A DNA stretch of 63,791 nt. Source: an uncultured Lachnospiraceae bacterium. Lineage in GTDB: Bacteria > Bacillota > Clostridia > Lachnospirales > Lachnospiraceae. Shown here one piece after another: positions 26,506 to 36,043 of the stretch. Numbering within the stretch: position 1 is the stretch's first letter; each line of letters opens with the position of its first letter. The position numbers and the translations under genes were made by a program. The notes under the pieces are model-generated. The model had not been told where the DNA came from. It saw only the letters and a program-made list of their open reading frames with translations, and did no database searches. Location: positions 1-63,791 of the forward strand of contig CADAXW010000004.1 of assembly GCA_902792005.1 (NCBI GenBank), in the 5' to 3' direction.

Positions 26506-28189
26506 TCTGGGAACAACAAACAGCCTGATCGCTTATTATGACGGAACCGAACCGGTGGTGGTGCCCAACCGACTGGGAGAGCTGCTGACACCTTCGGTTG
26601 TGAGTATCGATGCGAAGGGTGAAGTGTATATCGGAAAGACTGCGAAGGAGAGAAGCGTGACCCATCCGAATGAATCGGTTTCGGTTTTCAAGCGGAGCAT
26701 GGGAACAGAGCGGATCTTCCGCCTGGGAAACCGGGAGTTCACGGCTGTGGAGCTTTCCGGTCTTGTGCTGCGGAGTCTGAAGGAGGACCTGGAGGCCTAT
26801 CTCGGGAAAACCGTAGAGGAGGCCGTGATCAGTGTGCCTGCTTACTTTAATGATGCCCAGAGACGTGCCACAAAGCAGGCGGGACAGATGGCGGGCTTCC
26901 GCGTGGAACGCATCGTGTCTGAGCCAACGGCAGCGGCCATCGCCTACGGGATCCATCAGAAGCATGCGGACTCCAAGTATCTGGTCTTTGACCTGGGAGG
27001 CGGTACATTTGATGTGTCCATCCTGGAGCAGTTTGAGAATATCATGGAGGTCCGGGCCGTTGCGGGAGACAACTTCCTGGGAGGTGAGGATTTCACGGAG
27101 GTACTCCTTCGAATGTTCCTTACGGAGAACGGCATCGAGGACTATACGCTCTCGGAGAAGGAGCTGGCTCTGGTACGGAAGGCGGCAGAGGCGGCGAAGC
27201 TTCAGTTTACGGATAAAAACACAGTCACCATGCGGTGTACCCTGAAGGAGAAGGAGTATACGGCAGAGATCGAGCTGGATGCCTACGAGCGGGCCTGCCA
27301 GGTGCTTCTGGCGAAGCTGAAGAAGCCCATCGAGCGTTCGCTGAAGGACGCAAATGTACATCTTTCCGAGATCGGTGAGGTCCTTCTGGTGGGCGGTGCC
27401 ACCAAGCTTCCGATCCTGCGTAAGTTTGTGAGCAAGACCTTTGGGCGGATCCCGAATACCGGTATCGATCCGGATCGGGTGGTTGCTATCGGCGCGGCGC
27501 TGCAGGGCGCCATGAAGGAGCGGTCGGAGGCGGTGAAGGAGATGATCCTTACCGATGTCTGCCCCTTTACGCTGGGGACGGAGATCTGCGTATCCAAGCC
27601 CGGCGGCATCAAGGAGCCGGGGCATTATCTGCCCATCATAGAGAGAAATACGGTAATTCCCGTGAGCCGTACCCACAGGGTGTTTACCGCTTCAGACGGA
27701 CAGACGGCCATCCGGGTTACGGTGCTCCAGGGCGAGAACCGCATGGCCATGAACAATGTCCGGCTGGGCGAGCTGGAGATCCCGGTACCCAAGGGTCCGG
27801 AGGGAGCTGAGTCGGCGGACATCACATTTACGTATGATGTGAACTCCATTTTGGAGGTGGTGGTGAAGGTTGTATCCACCAAGGCGGAAAAACGCATCGT
27901 GATCCGGAACGAGGGAAATGAGATGACGGACGAGGAGATCGACCGGCGGCTGGAGGAGCTGGCAGGCCTGAAGATCCCGCCCAGAGAGCAGGAGGAGAAC
28001 CGCTATCTTATGGCCCGGGGTGATCGGATGTATGAGGAGGCTGTGGGAGATGTCCGGCGTGAGATCGACCGGCGCCTGCGGCAGTTCGAGGCAGTGATGG
28101 ACGGCCAGGATCCGGCGAAGATCGCGGAGGCGAGAAAAGAGCTGAAGGAACAGCTGGATTATATCGAACAGGAAATGATGGAGCAATAG
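26489..28189 (+). CDS. Hsp70 (HscC/DnaK-like) chaperone
   Basis: A 566-residue Hsp70. The ATPase domain has [10 protein letters not shown], the [13 protein letters not shown] segment, [11 protein letters not shown] and [12 protein letters not shown] substrate-binding beta domain (about 370-490) and a short helical lid follow. It is about 45-70 residues shorter than the usual DnaK and lacks an EEVD-like tail, which fits the HscC type of specialised Hsp70. It begins inside the J/TPR gene. No grpE or dnaJ is nearby, so this is not the main heat-shock operon. Confidence 0.9.
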   Translation: MIAGIDLGTTNSLIAYYDGTEPVVVPNRLGELLTPSVVSIDAKGEVYIGKTAKERSVTHPNESVSVFKRSMGTERIFRLGNREFTAVELSGLVLRSLKEDLEAYLGKTVEEAVISVPAYFNDAQRRATKQAGQMAGFRVERIVSEPTAAAIAYGIHQKHADSKYLVFDLGGGTFDVSILEQFENIMEVRAVAGDNFLGGEDFTEVLLRMFLTENGIEDYTLSEKELALVRKAAEAAKLQFTDKNTVTMRCTLKEKEYTAEIELDAYERACQVLLAKLKKPIERSLKDANVHLSEIGEVLLVGGATKLPILRKFVSKTFGRIPNTGIDPDRVVAIGAALQGAMKERSEAVKEMILTDVCPFTLGTEICVSKPGGIKEPGHYLPIIERNTVIPVSRTHRVFTASDGQTAIRVTVLQGENRMAMNNVRLGELEIPVPKGPEGAESADITFTYDVNSILEVVVKVVSTKAEKRIVIRNEGNEMTDEEIDRRLEELAGLKIPPREQEENRYLMARGDRMYEEAVGDVRREIDRRLRQFEAVMDGQDPAKIAEARKELKEQLDYIEQEMMEQ

Positions 28190-28190
28190 T

Positions 28191-28232
28191 AAAAGAGGCG
28201 TGATCAACGGGGCCGTTGATCATGCCTCTTTT
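28191..28232. terminator. bidirectional terminator between Hsp70 and citrate synthase genes
   Basis: AAAAGAGGCgTGATCAACGG pairs almost perfectly with CCGTTGATCAtGCCTCTTTT across a two-base centre, with A and T runs on opposite sides. Confidence 0.9.
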
Positions 28233-28235
28233 GTT

Positions 28236-29600
28236 TTACCGCTTTTCAAGCGGTGTGTAGTCCATGGGATGGGCTACGGACATATAGGCGGGACGGATGA
28301 TCTTGTTCGTACAGGTCAGTTCCTCGATCCGGTGTGCGGACCAGCCGGCCACACGGGCGATGGCGAAGAGCGGTGTGATGAACTCATCCGGGATGTCCAG
28401 CATGTTATAGACAAAGCCGCTGTAGAAGTCGATGTTTGGAGATACGGGCTTGAACATTTTCCGTTCCTGCCGCATCAGATCCGGTGCCAGACGGGCTACT
28501 GCCTGATGCAGGTAGAACTCATCCATACGCTTTTTCTCCTCGGCCAGCTGCTCAGTGTAGTGCTCCAGGATCTTGGCCCGGGGATCGGACTTGGTATAAA
28601 TGGCATGTCCGATACCGTAGATCAGACCGGTCTTGTCGAAGGCCTCCTTCCGAAGGATCTTCAGAAGATAGGCAGAGATCTCATCATCATCCTTCCAGTC
28701 CTTGATCTCCTTCTTCATCTCGTCAAACATCTTCTTTGCCTTGATGTTGGCACCGCCGTGCTTGGGTCCCTTCAGGGAGCAGAGAGATGCAGCCACGGAG
28801 GAGTAGGTATCCGTGCCGGAGGAGGTGACTACGTGGGTCGTAAAGGTGGAATTGTTTCCGCCGCCGTGCTCAGCGTGGAGCACCAGGGCGATATCCAGAA
28901 GCTTCGCCTCCAGAGGCGTGAACTTCTTATGCTGACGCATGATGCGGAGCAGGTTTTCTGCTGTGGACAGCTCCGGCTTCGGATTATGGATGTAAAGCCC
29001 CCGGTTCTGCATGTAGTGACGGTAGGCCAGATAGGAGTAAGCGGCGATCAGCGGTACATTTGCGATCAGCTTGATGGACTGACGCAGAACGTTGGGTATG
29101 GACAGATCGTCCGGCTTCGGGTCGTAGGAATTCAGGGCCAGGATGGAACGGGCCATGGCATTCATGATGTCCTTGTTGGGTGACTTCAGCACCACGTCCT
29201 CCACGAAATCATCGGGCAGACGACGGGCGTGGGATAAAAGCCGGTTCCAGTGCTCCAGTTCATGCTGGTCCGGAAGCGAGCCAAAGAGGAGGAGATACAC
29301 GGTCTCCTCATATCCGAAGCGGTGATCCTCGGTGAAGCCTTCTACCAGCTTGCGGATGTCGATGCCGCGGTAGTAGAGCTCGCCCTCGATGGGAGTCATC
29401 CGTCCGTCGATCTCCCGGGTTCCGTTTACGGTGGAGATCTCGGTCAGTCCCGTCAGAACGCCCTTTCCGTTGGGCTCACGAAGTCCCTTCTTCACATGGT
29501 ACACATCATACAGGTTCGGGTCGATGTGATTGTTTTCTATGCAGATGTTTGCCAGCTTGTGGATCTGGCGGCTTATTTCTCCTGCGCTTGCGTAAGACAT
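28236..29600 (-). CDS. gltA: citrate synthase
   Basis: A 454-residue citrate synthase condensing acetyl-CoA and oxaloacetate. Motifs are LHAEHGGGNNSTF (catalytic His), GPKHGGAN (second His) and the C-terminal ARVAGWSAHRIEE region. An N-terminal extension of about 40 residues precedes the core, as in many Clostridia. The ATG follows AGGAGGG ten bases upstream. The first 28 bases overlap the end of an HD-domain gene in another frame, so both are in one transcript. With icd it can supply 2-oxoglutarate for glutamate synthesis. Confidence 0.95.
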   Translation of the reverse strand: MSYASAGEISRQIHKLANICIENNHIDPNLYDVYHVKKGLREPNGKGVLTGLTEISTVNGTREIDGRMTPIEGELYYRGIDIRKLVEGFTEDHRFGYEETVYLLLFGSLPDQHELEHWNRLLSHARRLPDDFVEDVVLKSPNKDIMNAMARSILALNSYDPKPDDLSIPNVLRQSIKLIANVPLIAAYSYLAYRHYMQNRGLYIHNPKPELSTAENLLRIMRQHKKFTPLEAKLLDIALVLHAEHGGGNNSTFTTHVVTSSGTDTYSSVAASLCSLKGPKHGGANIKAKKMFDEMKKEIKDWKDDDEISAYLLKILRKEAFDKTGLIYGIGHAIYTKSDPRAKILEHYTEQLAEEKKRMDEFYLHQAVARLAPDLMRQERKMFKPVSPNIDFYSGFVYNMLDIPDEFITPLFAIARVAGWSAHRIEELTCTNKIIRPAYMSVAHPMDYTPLEKR

Positions 29601-30166
29601 TTGATCTCATCCCTCCTAAGTATCGATGGACGCCGGCCCCTCAGGTCGGACATGGGGACTTCCACGGGAAGCCGCAGTCCCTCATAGATGATGGGGTCGT
29701 ATCGTTTGCGGTGAACGGTTTCTATGGTGGCACAGATCTTGTCTGCCATGCAGACCAGAGCTGCCTCTTTGCTGTTGGGGAATCGGGATATGTTCAGTGG
29801 GAACATATGCCGGAAAATGATCTGCTTCTCCGTACGGTTCATGGGAAAATCCTTGCAGGCCGTGATGAGAGAGGTCCGTGCGTGGTGGTACCCGTGCAGC
29901 CTGTGCCAGGCCACATCATCATGCCAGTCGTACAGGAAGTAATCGTGAAGGAGTGCGCCCCGCACCACGCTGCGGAGATCTACCCGCAGCCGGAACTTCC
30001 GGGCCAGATAGACGCACATATAGGTGACGGCCAGGGAGTGCTCATAGCAGTCGATCTCTCCATGCTGTATGTAGTTTACTTCCGACTGAAAGGATTCCGT
30101 TACCAGAATGTCTCTTCCCAGCTTCCGGATCACTGCCTTGATCTTCTTATCTTCCCCGATCTTCAT
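29573..30166 (-). CDS. HD-domain phosphohydrolase-like protein
   Basis: A 197-residue single-domain HD protein. Metal ligands appear as YEHSLAV, ALLHDYFLYDWHD and HGYHHAR, then a distal Asp in CMADKICA, so the site looks complete. Relatives are unassigned nucleotidases or phosphodiesterases. The start ATG (30164-30166) has only a weak AGAAAGAG upstream, inside a 12-bp tandem repeat. It lies first in a two-gene unit with citrate synthase and overlaps it by 28 bases. The substrate is unknown. Confidence 0.82.
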   Translation of the reverse strand: MKIGEDKKIKAVIRKLGRDILVTESFQSEVNYIQHGEIDCYEHSLAVTYMCVYLARKFRLRVDLRSVVRGALLHDYFLYDWHDDVAWHRLHGYHHARTSLITACKDFPMNRTEKQIIFRHMFPLNISRFPNSKEAALVCMADKICATIETVHRKRYDPIIYEGLRLPVEVPMSDLRGRRPSILRRDEIKCLTQAQEK

Positions 30167-30176
30167 GCTGCACCGC

Positions 30177-30212
30177 TCTTTCTGTAATTCTTTCTGTAAT
30201 TCTTTCTGTAAT
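30177..30212 (-). repeat. 12-bp triplicate upstream of the HD gene
   Basis: Three perfect tandem copies of TCTTTCTGTAAT (plus-strand reading), which on the coding strand read ATTACAGAAAGA. The last copy ends ten bases before the start codon and supplies the only purine-rich stretch there. Confidence 0.9.
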
Positions 30213-30305
30213 GATGGAATACAGGATCATGCCCATACAGGACATTGCCGAAATTATAGCACAGGAGAGCCTCGGTAACAAGAGGGGAGCGACGGCGCAT
30301 TTTAG

Positions 30306-30334
30306 TTGATTAAAGTGTTAAACTTTGGTATAAT
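30306..30334 (+). promoter_or_regulatory. strong promoter of the amylase operon
   Basis: TTGATT (30306-30311), 17 bases, TATAAT (30329-30334) with TGG just before it (extended -10). No catabolite-repressor cre site was identified. Confidence 0.82.
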
Positions 30335-30384
30335 ATCGTGGATATGGCCAAGGATAATTTTTGAAAATGATCAAGGAGGCTGAG

Positions 30385-31839
30385 ATGGTAGAAAACGGAA
30401 CGTTGATGCAGTATTTTGAGTGGTATCTCCCCTCGGATGGCAAGCTGTGGAAGCAGCTGGCCGAGGAAGCGTCCAAGCTGAAGACCAGCGGGATCACAAG
30501 TGTGTGGCTTCCGCCGGCATATAAGGGCGCCATGGGAAAGGACGACACCGGCTACGGTGTGTACGACCTGTATGATCTGGGAGAGTTCCGCCAAAAGGGA
30601 AGCGTTCGTACAAAATACGGAACGAAGCAGGAGTATCTGGATGCCATTGAAAAGCTGCAGAAGCAGGGGATCAATGTCTATGGAGATATCGTCCTGAATC
30701 ATAAGATCGGTGCAGATGAGGTGGAGCAGGTCTCCGCCGCCGAGTTCAATGAGAACAGCCGCTATCAGATGGTGGCGGATGACAAGATCATCGGAGCGTG
30801 GACCAAATTCACATTTCCGGGACGGAAGGGGAAGTATTCCGACTTCACCTGGAACTGGAAGCATTTCGACGGAATTGACTGGGACCAGAAGAAAGCCAGA
30901 CATGCGATCTTCAAGTTCTCGGGCAAGGAGTGGAATGAAGGTGTGGATGAGGAAAAAGGCAACTACGACTACCTGATGGGCGCGGATATCGATTTCTCCA
31001 ATCCCGAGGTGTATCAGGAGCTGGTACGCTGGGCGGTATGGTATGTGGCTACCACAAATGTGGACGGCTTCCGTCTGGATGCCGTTAAGCATATCCCTGA
31101 GTCCTTCTATCGTGACTTCCTTGCGGATGTCAGAAGACAGACCGGACGGGAGCTCTTCTCTGTGGGAGAGTACTGGAACGGGGATGTGGAGGTCCTGAAG
31201 GATTATCTGGTGAATATCCGCGGAGAGGCATCTCTTTTCGATGTTCCGTTACACTATAACCTGTACCACTGCGCTAAGGCAGAGGGCGCTTACGATCTTC
31301 GCACCATCCTGGACGGAACCCTGGTGCAGAGCGACCCGGTACATGCGGTCACATTTGTGGATAATCATGACACACAGCCGGGACAGGCACTGGAGTCATG
31401 GGTGGCTGACTGGTTCAAGCCGCTGGCTTATGCCCTGATCCTGCTCCGCGAGAGCGGGTACCCCTGTGTATTCTATGGCGATTATAAGGGCATCCCCCAT
31501 GATAAGATCAAGGCAAAGAAGACCATGCTGGACAAGCTGCTGAAGGCACGCAAGACCAAGGCTTACGGTCCCCAGCATGATTATTTCGATGATCCGGACT
31601 GCATCGGATGGACCCGTGAAGGAGATGCCGATCATAAGGACTCCGGACTTGCCGTGGTTCTGTCCGACGGAAAGGGCGGCACCAAGCGGATGTACATCGG
31701 GCGTCATTTCGCCGGTGCGCACTTCTCGGATATCATGGGAAATGCGAAGTATAACATCAAGATCGACGAGGAAGGTTTCGGAGAGTTTTATGTAAACCGC
31801 GGCGCGGTTGCCGTATGGGTTCGCAGAGAGCCGAAATAA
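30385..31839 (+). CDS. intracellular alpha-amylase, GH13 subfamily 5 type
   Basis: A 484-residue glycoside hydrolase hydrolysing alpha-1,4-glucans. The three catalytic carboxylates are visible: Asp232 in GFRLDAVKH, Glu262 in GEYWNGD and Asp329 in VDNHDT, with spacing like Bacillus liquefying amylases. The opening NGTLMQYFEWYLP is typical of GH13_5. No signal peptide is present, so it acts in the cytoplasm on glycogen or imported maltodextrins. The ATG at 30385 follows AAGGAGG; a TTG at 30361 is less likely. A strong promoter precedes it. Confidence 0.95.
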   Translation: MVENGTLMQYFEWYLPSDGKLWKQLAEEASKLKTSGITSVWLPPAYKGAMGKDDTGYGVYDLYDLGEFRQKGSVRTKYGTKQEYLDAIEKLQKQGINVYGDIVLNHKIGADEVEQVSAAEFNENSRYQMVADDKIIGAWTKFTFPGRKGKYSDFTWNWKHFDGIDWDQKKARHAIFKFSGKEWNEGVDEEKGNYDYLMGADIDFSNPEVYQELVRWAVWYVATTNVDGFRLDAVKHIPESFYRDFLADVRRQTGRELFSVGEYWNGDVEVLKDYLVNIRGEASLFDVPLHYNLYHCAKAEGAYDLRTILDGTLVQSDPVHAVTFVDNHDTQPGQALESWVADWFKPLAYALILLRESGYPCVFYGDYKGIPHDKIKAKKTMLDKLLKARKTKAYGPQHDYFDDPDCIGWTREGDADHKDSGLAVVLSDGKGGTKRMYIGRHFAGAHFSDIMGNAKYNIKIDEEGFGEFYVNRGAVAVWVRREPK

Positions 31840-31879
31840 GCCGAAGTAACCGACAGTGAAAGGCCAAGGGGGGATACTT

Positions 31880-32179
31880 ATGGAGAAGACCATTAGGACG
31901 GAATCGGTCGATCAGTTCCTGGATGCGATCATGTGTCTGGATGAGAAGGAAGAACTCTATCAGTTTTTTGATGATGTATGCACCACAAATGAGGTTGTAT
32001 CCATCGCGCAGCGTTTCGCCGTGGCGAAAATGCTCCACGAAAACAAGACGTATATTGAGATAGCAAAGGAGACGGGCGCTTCCACAGCGACCATCAGCCG
32101 TGTCAATCGATCCATGATCCACGGAAACGGAAGCTATGAGCGGATATTCCAGCGTCTCAACCCGGAAGAAAAGGAGTGA
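31880..32179 (+). CDS. TrpR-related protein, YerC/YecD family
   Basis: A 99-residue helical DNA-binding protein of the TrpR-like YerC/YecD family. SIAQRFAVAKMLHENKTYIEIAKETGASTATISRVNRS holds the helix-turn-helix, with the recognition helix near ASTATISRV. These proteins are common in Firmicutes and have no settled target. The start at 31880 has a GGGGGG stretch upstream. It lies 40 bases after the amylase and 10 bases before the CNNM gene, so all three are probably co-transcribed. Confidence 0.88.
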   Translation: MEKTIRTESVDQFLDAIMCLDEKEELYQFFDDVCTTNEVVSIAQRFAVAKMLHENKTYIEIAKETGASTATISRVNRSMIHGNGSYERIFQRLNPEEKE

Positions 32180-32189
32180 TCGATAGGGA

Positions 32190-33497
32190 ATGGACTCCGG
32201 TTCGACGATACAGCTATGTATTTTGATCGTGCTTCTTCTCCTGTCGGGGATCTTCTCTTCGGCGGAAACGGCACTGACAACGGTAAATCTGAATAAGCTG
32301 CGGGCCCTTGTGGATGAGGGCGGAAGGAAAGGAAAGAAGGCGGCCCGCGTCCTGCGGCTCCGTGAGGATCCTTCGCGGCTTCTTACAGCGGTTCTGATTG
32401 GAAACAATATCGTGAACCTGACGGCCTCGGCCCTGACCACCATTTTCGTTACGAAGGTCTTCGGCGATGCCCTGATCGGAGTCGGAACGGGACTCCTTAC
32501 ATTTCTGGTGCTTCTCTTCGGCGAGATCATCCCGAAGAATCTGGCAACGCTGTATAATCTGCAGCTGAGCCTGTTTTATTCCACGCCGATCCAGGTGCTT
32601 TCCGTCATCCTGACACCGGTGATCTGGATCCTGAATATCATTTCCAGAGGGATCTTCCGACTGTTTCGCATCGATCCCGACCGAAAGGATCAGATGACGG
32701 AGTCTGAGCTTCGAAAGATCGTGGACGTGAGTCATGAGGAAGGCGTGATCGAAAAAGAAGAGCAGAAGATGATCACAAATGTGGTTGATTTCGGTGACGC
32801 GGTCTCCAAGGATATCATGATCCCGCGGACCGATATGGTCTGTGCGGAGCTGACAGCCACCTATGATGATCTGCTGGAGCTTCTGGAAACAGAGAACTAT
32901 TCCCGCGTTCCCATTTATAAGGAGAGCCGGGATCATATCGTGGGCATCCTTCATGTGAAGGACCTGATCCTTTTTGAAAACAGACATGGGAAGGAAGCGG
33001 TAAAGGTCGAGAATATCATGCGCCGGCCGGTGTTTGTCTATGAATACCAGCGGACGGCCGAGATCTTCAAGGATATGAAGACCTCCTCCGCCACCATGTG
33101 TATCGTACTGGATGAATACGGCATCACGGCAGGACTCATCACCATGGAGGACCTGATCGAGGAAATCGTAGGTGAGATCCGGGATGAATATGATGAGGGC
33201 GAGGCGGAATGGATCAAGCGTCTCTCCACAGACCTGTATCTGGTCAACGGCGCGGTGAAGCTGGACGATCTGTCGGATGCCATCGGCGTGAAGCTGGAGA
33301 GTGAGCATTATGACTCCGTGGGCGGCCTGGTCATCGAGCTTCTGGACCGTCTTCCTGACGAGGGAGACGAGGTAGAGAACGAGCTGGTACATTTGAAAGC
33401 AAAAACCGTGGAACGAAACCGCGTGGAACGGGTTGAGGTCCGCATCAAACCAAGGCCGGCAGAGGAAAACAGCGACAGCTCCGGCAGGAATGAATAA
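32190..33497 (+). CDS. CNNM/CorC-type membrane protein with CBS pair
   Basis: A 435-residue hemolysin-C-like protein. The N-terminal DUF21 domain has membrane segments starting with LCILIVLLLLSGIFSSAETAL. Two CBS domains follow (KDIMIPRTDMV to about residue 345), and a C-terminal CorC_HlyC domain ends the protein. Family members move Mg2+ or other divalent ions out of cells or regulate such transport. The 'hemolysin' label is historical. The start is 10 bases after yerC. Confidence 0.9.
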   Translation: MDSGSTIQLCILIVLLLLSGIFSSAETALTTVNLNKLRALVDEGGRKGKKAARVLRLREDPSRLLTAVLIGNNIVNLTASALTTIFVTKVFGDALIGVGTGLLTFLVLLFGEIIPKNLATLYNLQLSLFYSTPIQVLSVILTPVIWILNIISRGIFRLFRIDPDRKDQMTESELRKIVDVSHEEGVIEKEEQKMITNVVDFGDAVSKDIMIPRTDMVCAELTATYDDLLELLETENYSRVPIYKESRDHIVGILHVKDLILFENRHGKEAVKVENIMRRPVFVYEYQRTAEIFKDMKTSSATMCIVLDEYGITAGLITMEDLIEEIVGEIRDEYDEGEAEWIKRLSTDLYLVNGAVKLDDLSDAIGVKLESEHYDSVGGLVIELLDRLPDEGDEVENELVHLKAKTVERNRVERVEVRIKPRPAEENSDSSGRNE

Positions 33498-33517
33498 TCG
33501 AACGAAAGGTGTAGGAG

Positions 33518-34351
33518 ATGGATAAGCAGTTACTACAACTGAAAAGGGAGATCCGGGAAATGATCCGTCTGGACTTTATTGTGCCGGAGGATATTCCTGC
33601 CATCGAGCTTTATGTGGATCAGGTGACACGGTTCATGGACCAGCACCTGTCCGGCAACAAGCGGTCGGAGGAGGACAAGATCCTGACCAAGACCATGATC
33701 AATAACTATACAAAGAATCGGCTGATCCCGCCTCCGGAGATGAAGCGGTACTCCAAGGAGCATATCATTCTGCTCATCTACATTTATTACTTGAAAAATG
33801 TACTGCCCATCGGTGATATCCAGCGTCTCCTGGGTCCCATGACCACGGACTTCTTTGATGAGGAGAAGATGTCGGAGATCTATGAAAGCATATACGAGCT
33901 GGAGAAGCCGCAGTATTTTAATATCGAAGCCAGTGCGGCGAAGGCTGCGTCCCTGGTGGAGAAGAAGTTCCCGAAGGATCAGGATGAATACCTGAATAAG
34001 GTTGCATATATCTACCTTCTGGGCTATGACATGTTCAGCAAGAAACGCCTCATCGAGAAACTGATCGATGAGCTTCCGGAGTATGATCCGAAGGCCAGAA
34101 AGGCTGCGGAGGCAGAGAAGAAGAAAGCTGCTGCTGCAGGAAGAGCCCAGAAGACAGGAAAAACAGGAAAAACAGGAAAAACCGGAAGGGTTGCTAAGGC
34201 GGTAAAGACCGGGAAGACAGGAAAGGCAGTTAAGACAGTTAAGACGGGAAAGGCCGGAAAGAAGACGGTGAATACCGGAACAAAGTCTGCCGCAAAGCCT
34301 GCCGGCAGAGGAGCGGGCAGAACTGCTGCCAGAGATGAAGGAAAGCAATAA
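33518..34351 (+). CDS. DUF1836 protein with Lys/Gly/Thr-rich tail
   Basis: A 277-residue protein. Residues 1-190 form a DUF1836 helical domain with an HTH-like core (TMINNYTKNRLIPPP, then YSKEHIILLIYIYYLKNVL), probably DNA binding. The remaining about 85 residues are a low-complexity basic tail of repeated KTGK units resembling a histone H1 tail. The ATG follows AGGTGTAGGAG. It lies 20 bases after the CNNM gene and 28 bases before an ABC-F ATPase. The tail may add non-specific DNA or RNA affinity; function unknown. Confidence 0.85.
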   Translation: MDKQLLQLKREIREMIRLDFIVPEDIPAIELYVDQVTRFMDQHLSGNKRSEEDKILTKTMINNYTKNRLIPPPEMKRYSKEHIILLIYIYYLKNVLPIGDIQRLLGPMTTDFFDEEKMSEIYESIYELEKPQYFNIEASAAKAASLVEKKFPKDQDEYLNKVAYIYLLGYDMFSKKRLIEKLIDELPEYDPKARKAAEAEKKKAAAAGRAQKTGKTGKTGKTGRVAKAVKTGKTGKAVKTVKTGKAGKKTVNTGTKSAAKPAGRGAGRTAARDEGKQ

Positions 34352-34379
34352 TAACAATTGAGAAGAGGAAGAAGAACAA

Positions 34380-36008
34380 ATGATCAGTGCAAACAACGTA
34401 TCACTCAGATTTGGAAAGAAAGCATTATTTGAAGAGGTGAATATCACATTTTCACCCGGAAACTGCTATGGACTTATCGGCGCCAACGGAGCGGGAAAAT
34501 CTACATTTCTCAGGATCCTGTCCGGACAGCTGGAGACCACCAGCGGTGATGTTACCATGGACCCGGGGGAGCGTCTCTCCATTCTGGAGCAGGATCACTT
34601 CAAATATGATGAGTATAACGTAATGGATACGGTCATCATGGGAAACAAGCGTCTGTACGAGATCATGAAGGAGAAGGACGCCATTTACATGAAGGAAGAC
34701 TTCTCCGAGGAGGATGGTATCCGTGCTTCCGAGCTGGAGGCTGAGTTTGCGGAAATGGACGGCTGGAACGCAGAGAGCGATGCAGCGGCACTTCTGAACG
34801 GCCTTGGCGTTGACACGGAGTACCATTATGCGGAAATGTCAGGTCTGGAGGATAATATCAAGGTGAAGGTGCTTCTGGCACAGGCGCTCTTCGGAAATCC
34901 GGACAATCTGCTTCTGGACGAGCCTACCAACCACCTGGATCTGGACGCCATCGCATGGCTGGAGGACTTCCTGATCGATTTTGAAAACACCGTGATCGTG
35001 GTCAGCCACGACCGTTATTTCCTGAACCGGGTCTGCACCCATATCGCTGACCTGGATTATGGCAAGATCCAGATCTATGCCGGTAACTACGACTTCTGGT
35101 ATGAGTCCAGTCAGCTGATGATCCGTCAGATGAAGGAAGCAAACAAGAAGAAGGAGGAGCAGATCAAGGAGTTGAAGGAATTCATTGCCCGGTTCTCGGC
35201 CAATGCCTCCAAGTCCAAGCAGGCAACTTCACGTAAGAAGGCACTGGAGAAGATCCAGCTGGACGAGATCCGTCCCTCCAGCCGGAAATATCCCTATATC
35301 GATTTCCGTCCCAAGCGTGAGATCGGAAATGAGGTTCTGGAGGTGCACAACATTTCCAAGACCGTGGACGGCGTAAAACTGCTGGACAATATCAGCTTCA
35401 CCGTAGGCAGAGAGGATAAGATCGCCTTCGTCGGACCCAACGTAATGGCAACCACCATGCTGTTCAAGATCCTTGCCGGGGAAGAAGAGCCGGATGAGGG
35501 TACCTATAAGTGGGGCGTGACCACATCCCAGGGATACTTCCCGAAGGATAACACCAAGGAATTTGATAATGACCTGATCATTGTTGACTGGCTGACACAG
35601 TATTCTGATGAGAAGGATGCCACCTATGTTCGTGGTTTCCTGGGCCGTATGCTGTTCGCCGGAGATGACGGGATCAAGAAGCTGAAGGTTCTGTCCGGAG
35701 GTGAGAGAGTGCGTTGCCTCTTCTCCAAGCTGATGATCATGGGGAGCAACTGCCTCATCCTGGATGAGCCCACCAACCATCTGGATATGGAGTCCATCAC
35801 ATCTCTGAATAATGCACTGATCAAGTTCCCCGGCGTGGTGCTGTTCGCCTGCCAGGACCATCAGTTCATTCAGACCACTGCAAACCGTATCATCGAACTG
35901 ACACAGACCGGCATGATCGATAAGCAGACCACCTATGACGAGTATCTGGCCAGCGATGAGCTCGCAAGAAAGCGCCAGATCATGAACATGGACCGCCCGG
36001 AGGACTAG
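34380..36008 (+). CDS. ABC-F ATPase, YkpA/YbiT-like
   Basis: A 542-residue soluble protein with two nucleotide-binding domains and no membrane part, placing it among ribosome-associated ABC-F factors. NBD1 has an intact GANGAGKST and LLLDEPTNHLDL. The P-loop of NBD2 is degenerate (GPNVMATTM), lacking the Lys; Bacillus YkpA also lacks it at this place, so this is a subfamily trait. NBD1's signature is also eroded, while NBD2 keeps LSGGERVR. The switch region of NBD2 reads ACQDHQF where SHDHQF is usual. The linker has the ARFSANASKSKQATSR motif. Probably a translation factor rather than a drug-resistance protein. Confidence 0.9.
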   Translation: MISANNVSLRFGKKALFEEVNITFSPGNCYGLIGANGAGKSTFLRILSGQLETTSGDVTMDPGERLSILEQDHFKYDEYNVMDTVIMGNKRLYEIMKEKDAIYMKEDFSEEDGIRASELEAEFAEMDGWNAESDAAALLNGLGVDTEYHYAEMSGLEDNIKVKVLLAQALFGNPDNLLLDEPTNHLDLDAIAWLEDFLIDFENTVIVVSHDRYFLNRVCTHIADLDYGKIQIYAGNYDFWYESSQLMIRQMKEANKKKEEQIKELKEFIARFSANASKSKQATSRKKALEKIQLDEIRPSSRKYPYIDFRPKREIGNEVLEVHNISKTVDGVKLLDNISFTVGREDKIAFVGPNVMATTMLFKILAGEEEPDEGTYKWGVTTSQGYFPKDNTKEFDNDLIIVDWLTQYSDEKDATYVRGFLGRMLFAGDDGIKKLKVLSGGERVRCLFSKLMIMGSNCLILDEPTNHLDMESITSLNNALIKFPGVVLFACQDHQFIQTTANRIIELTQTGMIDKQTTYDEYLASDELARKRQIMNMDRPED

Positions 36009-36043
36009 ACCGGGTGCGACAAATGAGCTGTGGCGGCTCGCTG

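Noticed and set aside
32190-33497. Hemolysin (virulence) gene
   Set aside because: The DUF21-CBS-CorC_HlyC architecture belongs to CNNM/CorC ion-transport proteins; the hemolysin name is historical.
35420-35470. Degenerate P-loop (GPNVMATTM) in the second half of the ABC-F protein as a sign of decay
   Set aside because: Bacillus YkpA also lacks the Lys at this place and the rest of the protein is intact, so it is a subfamily trait.
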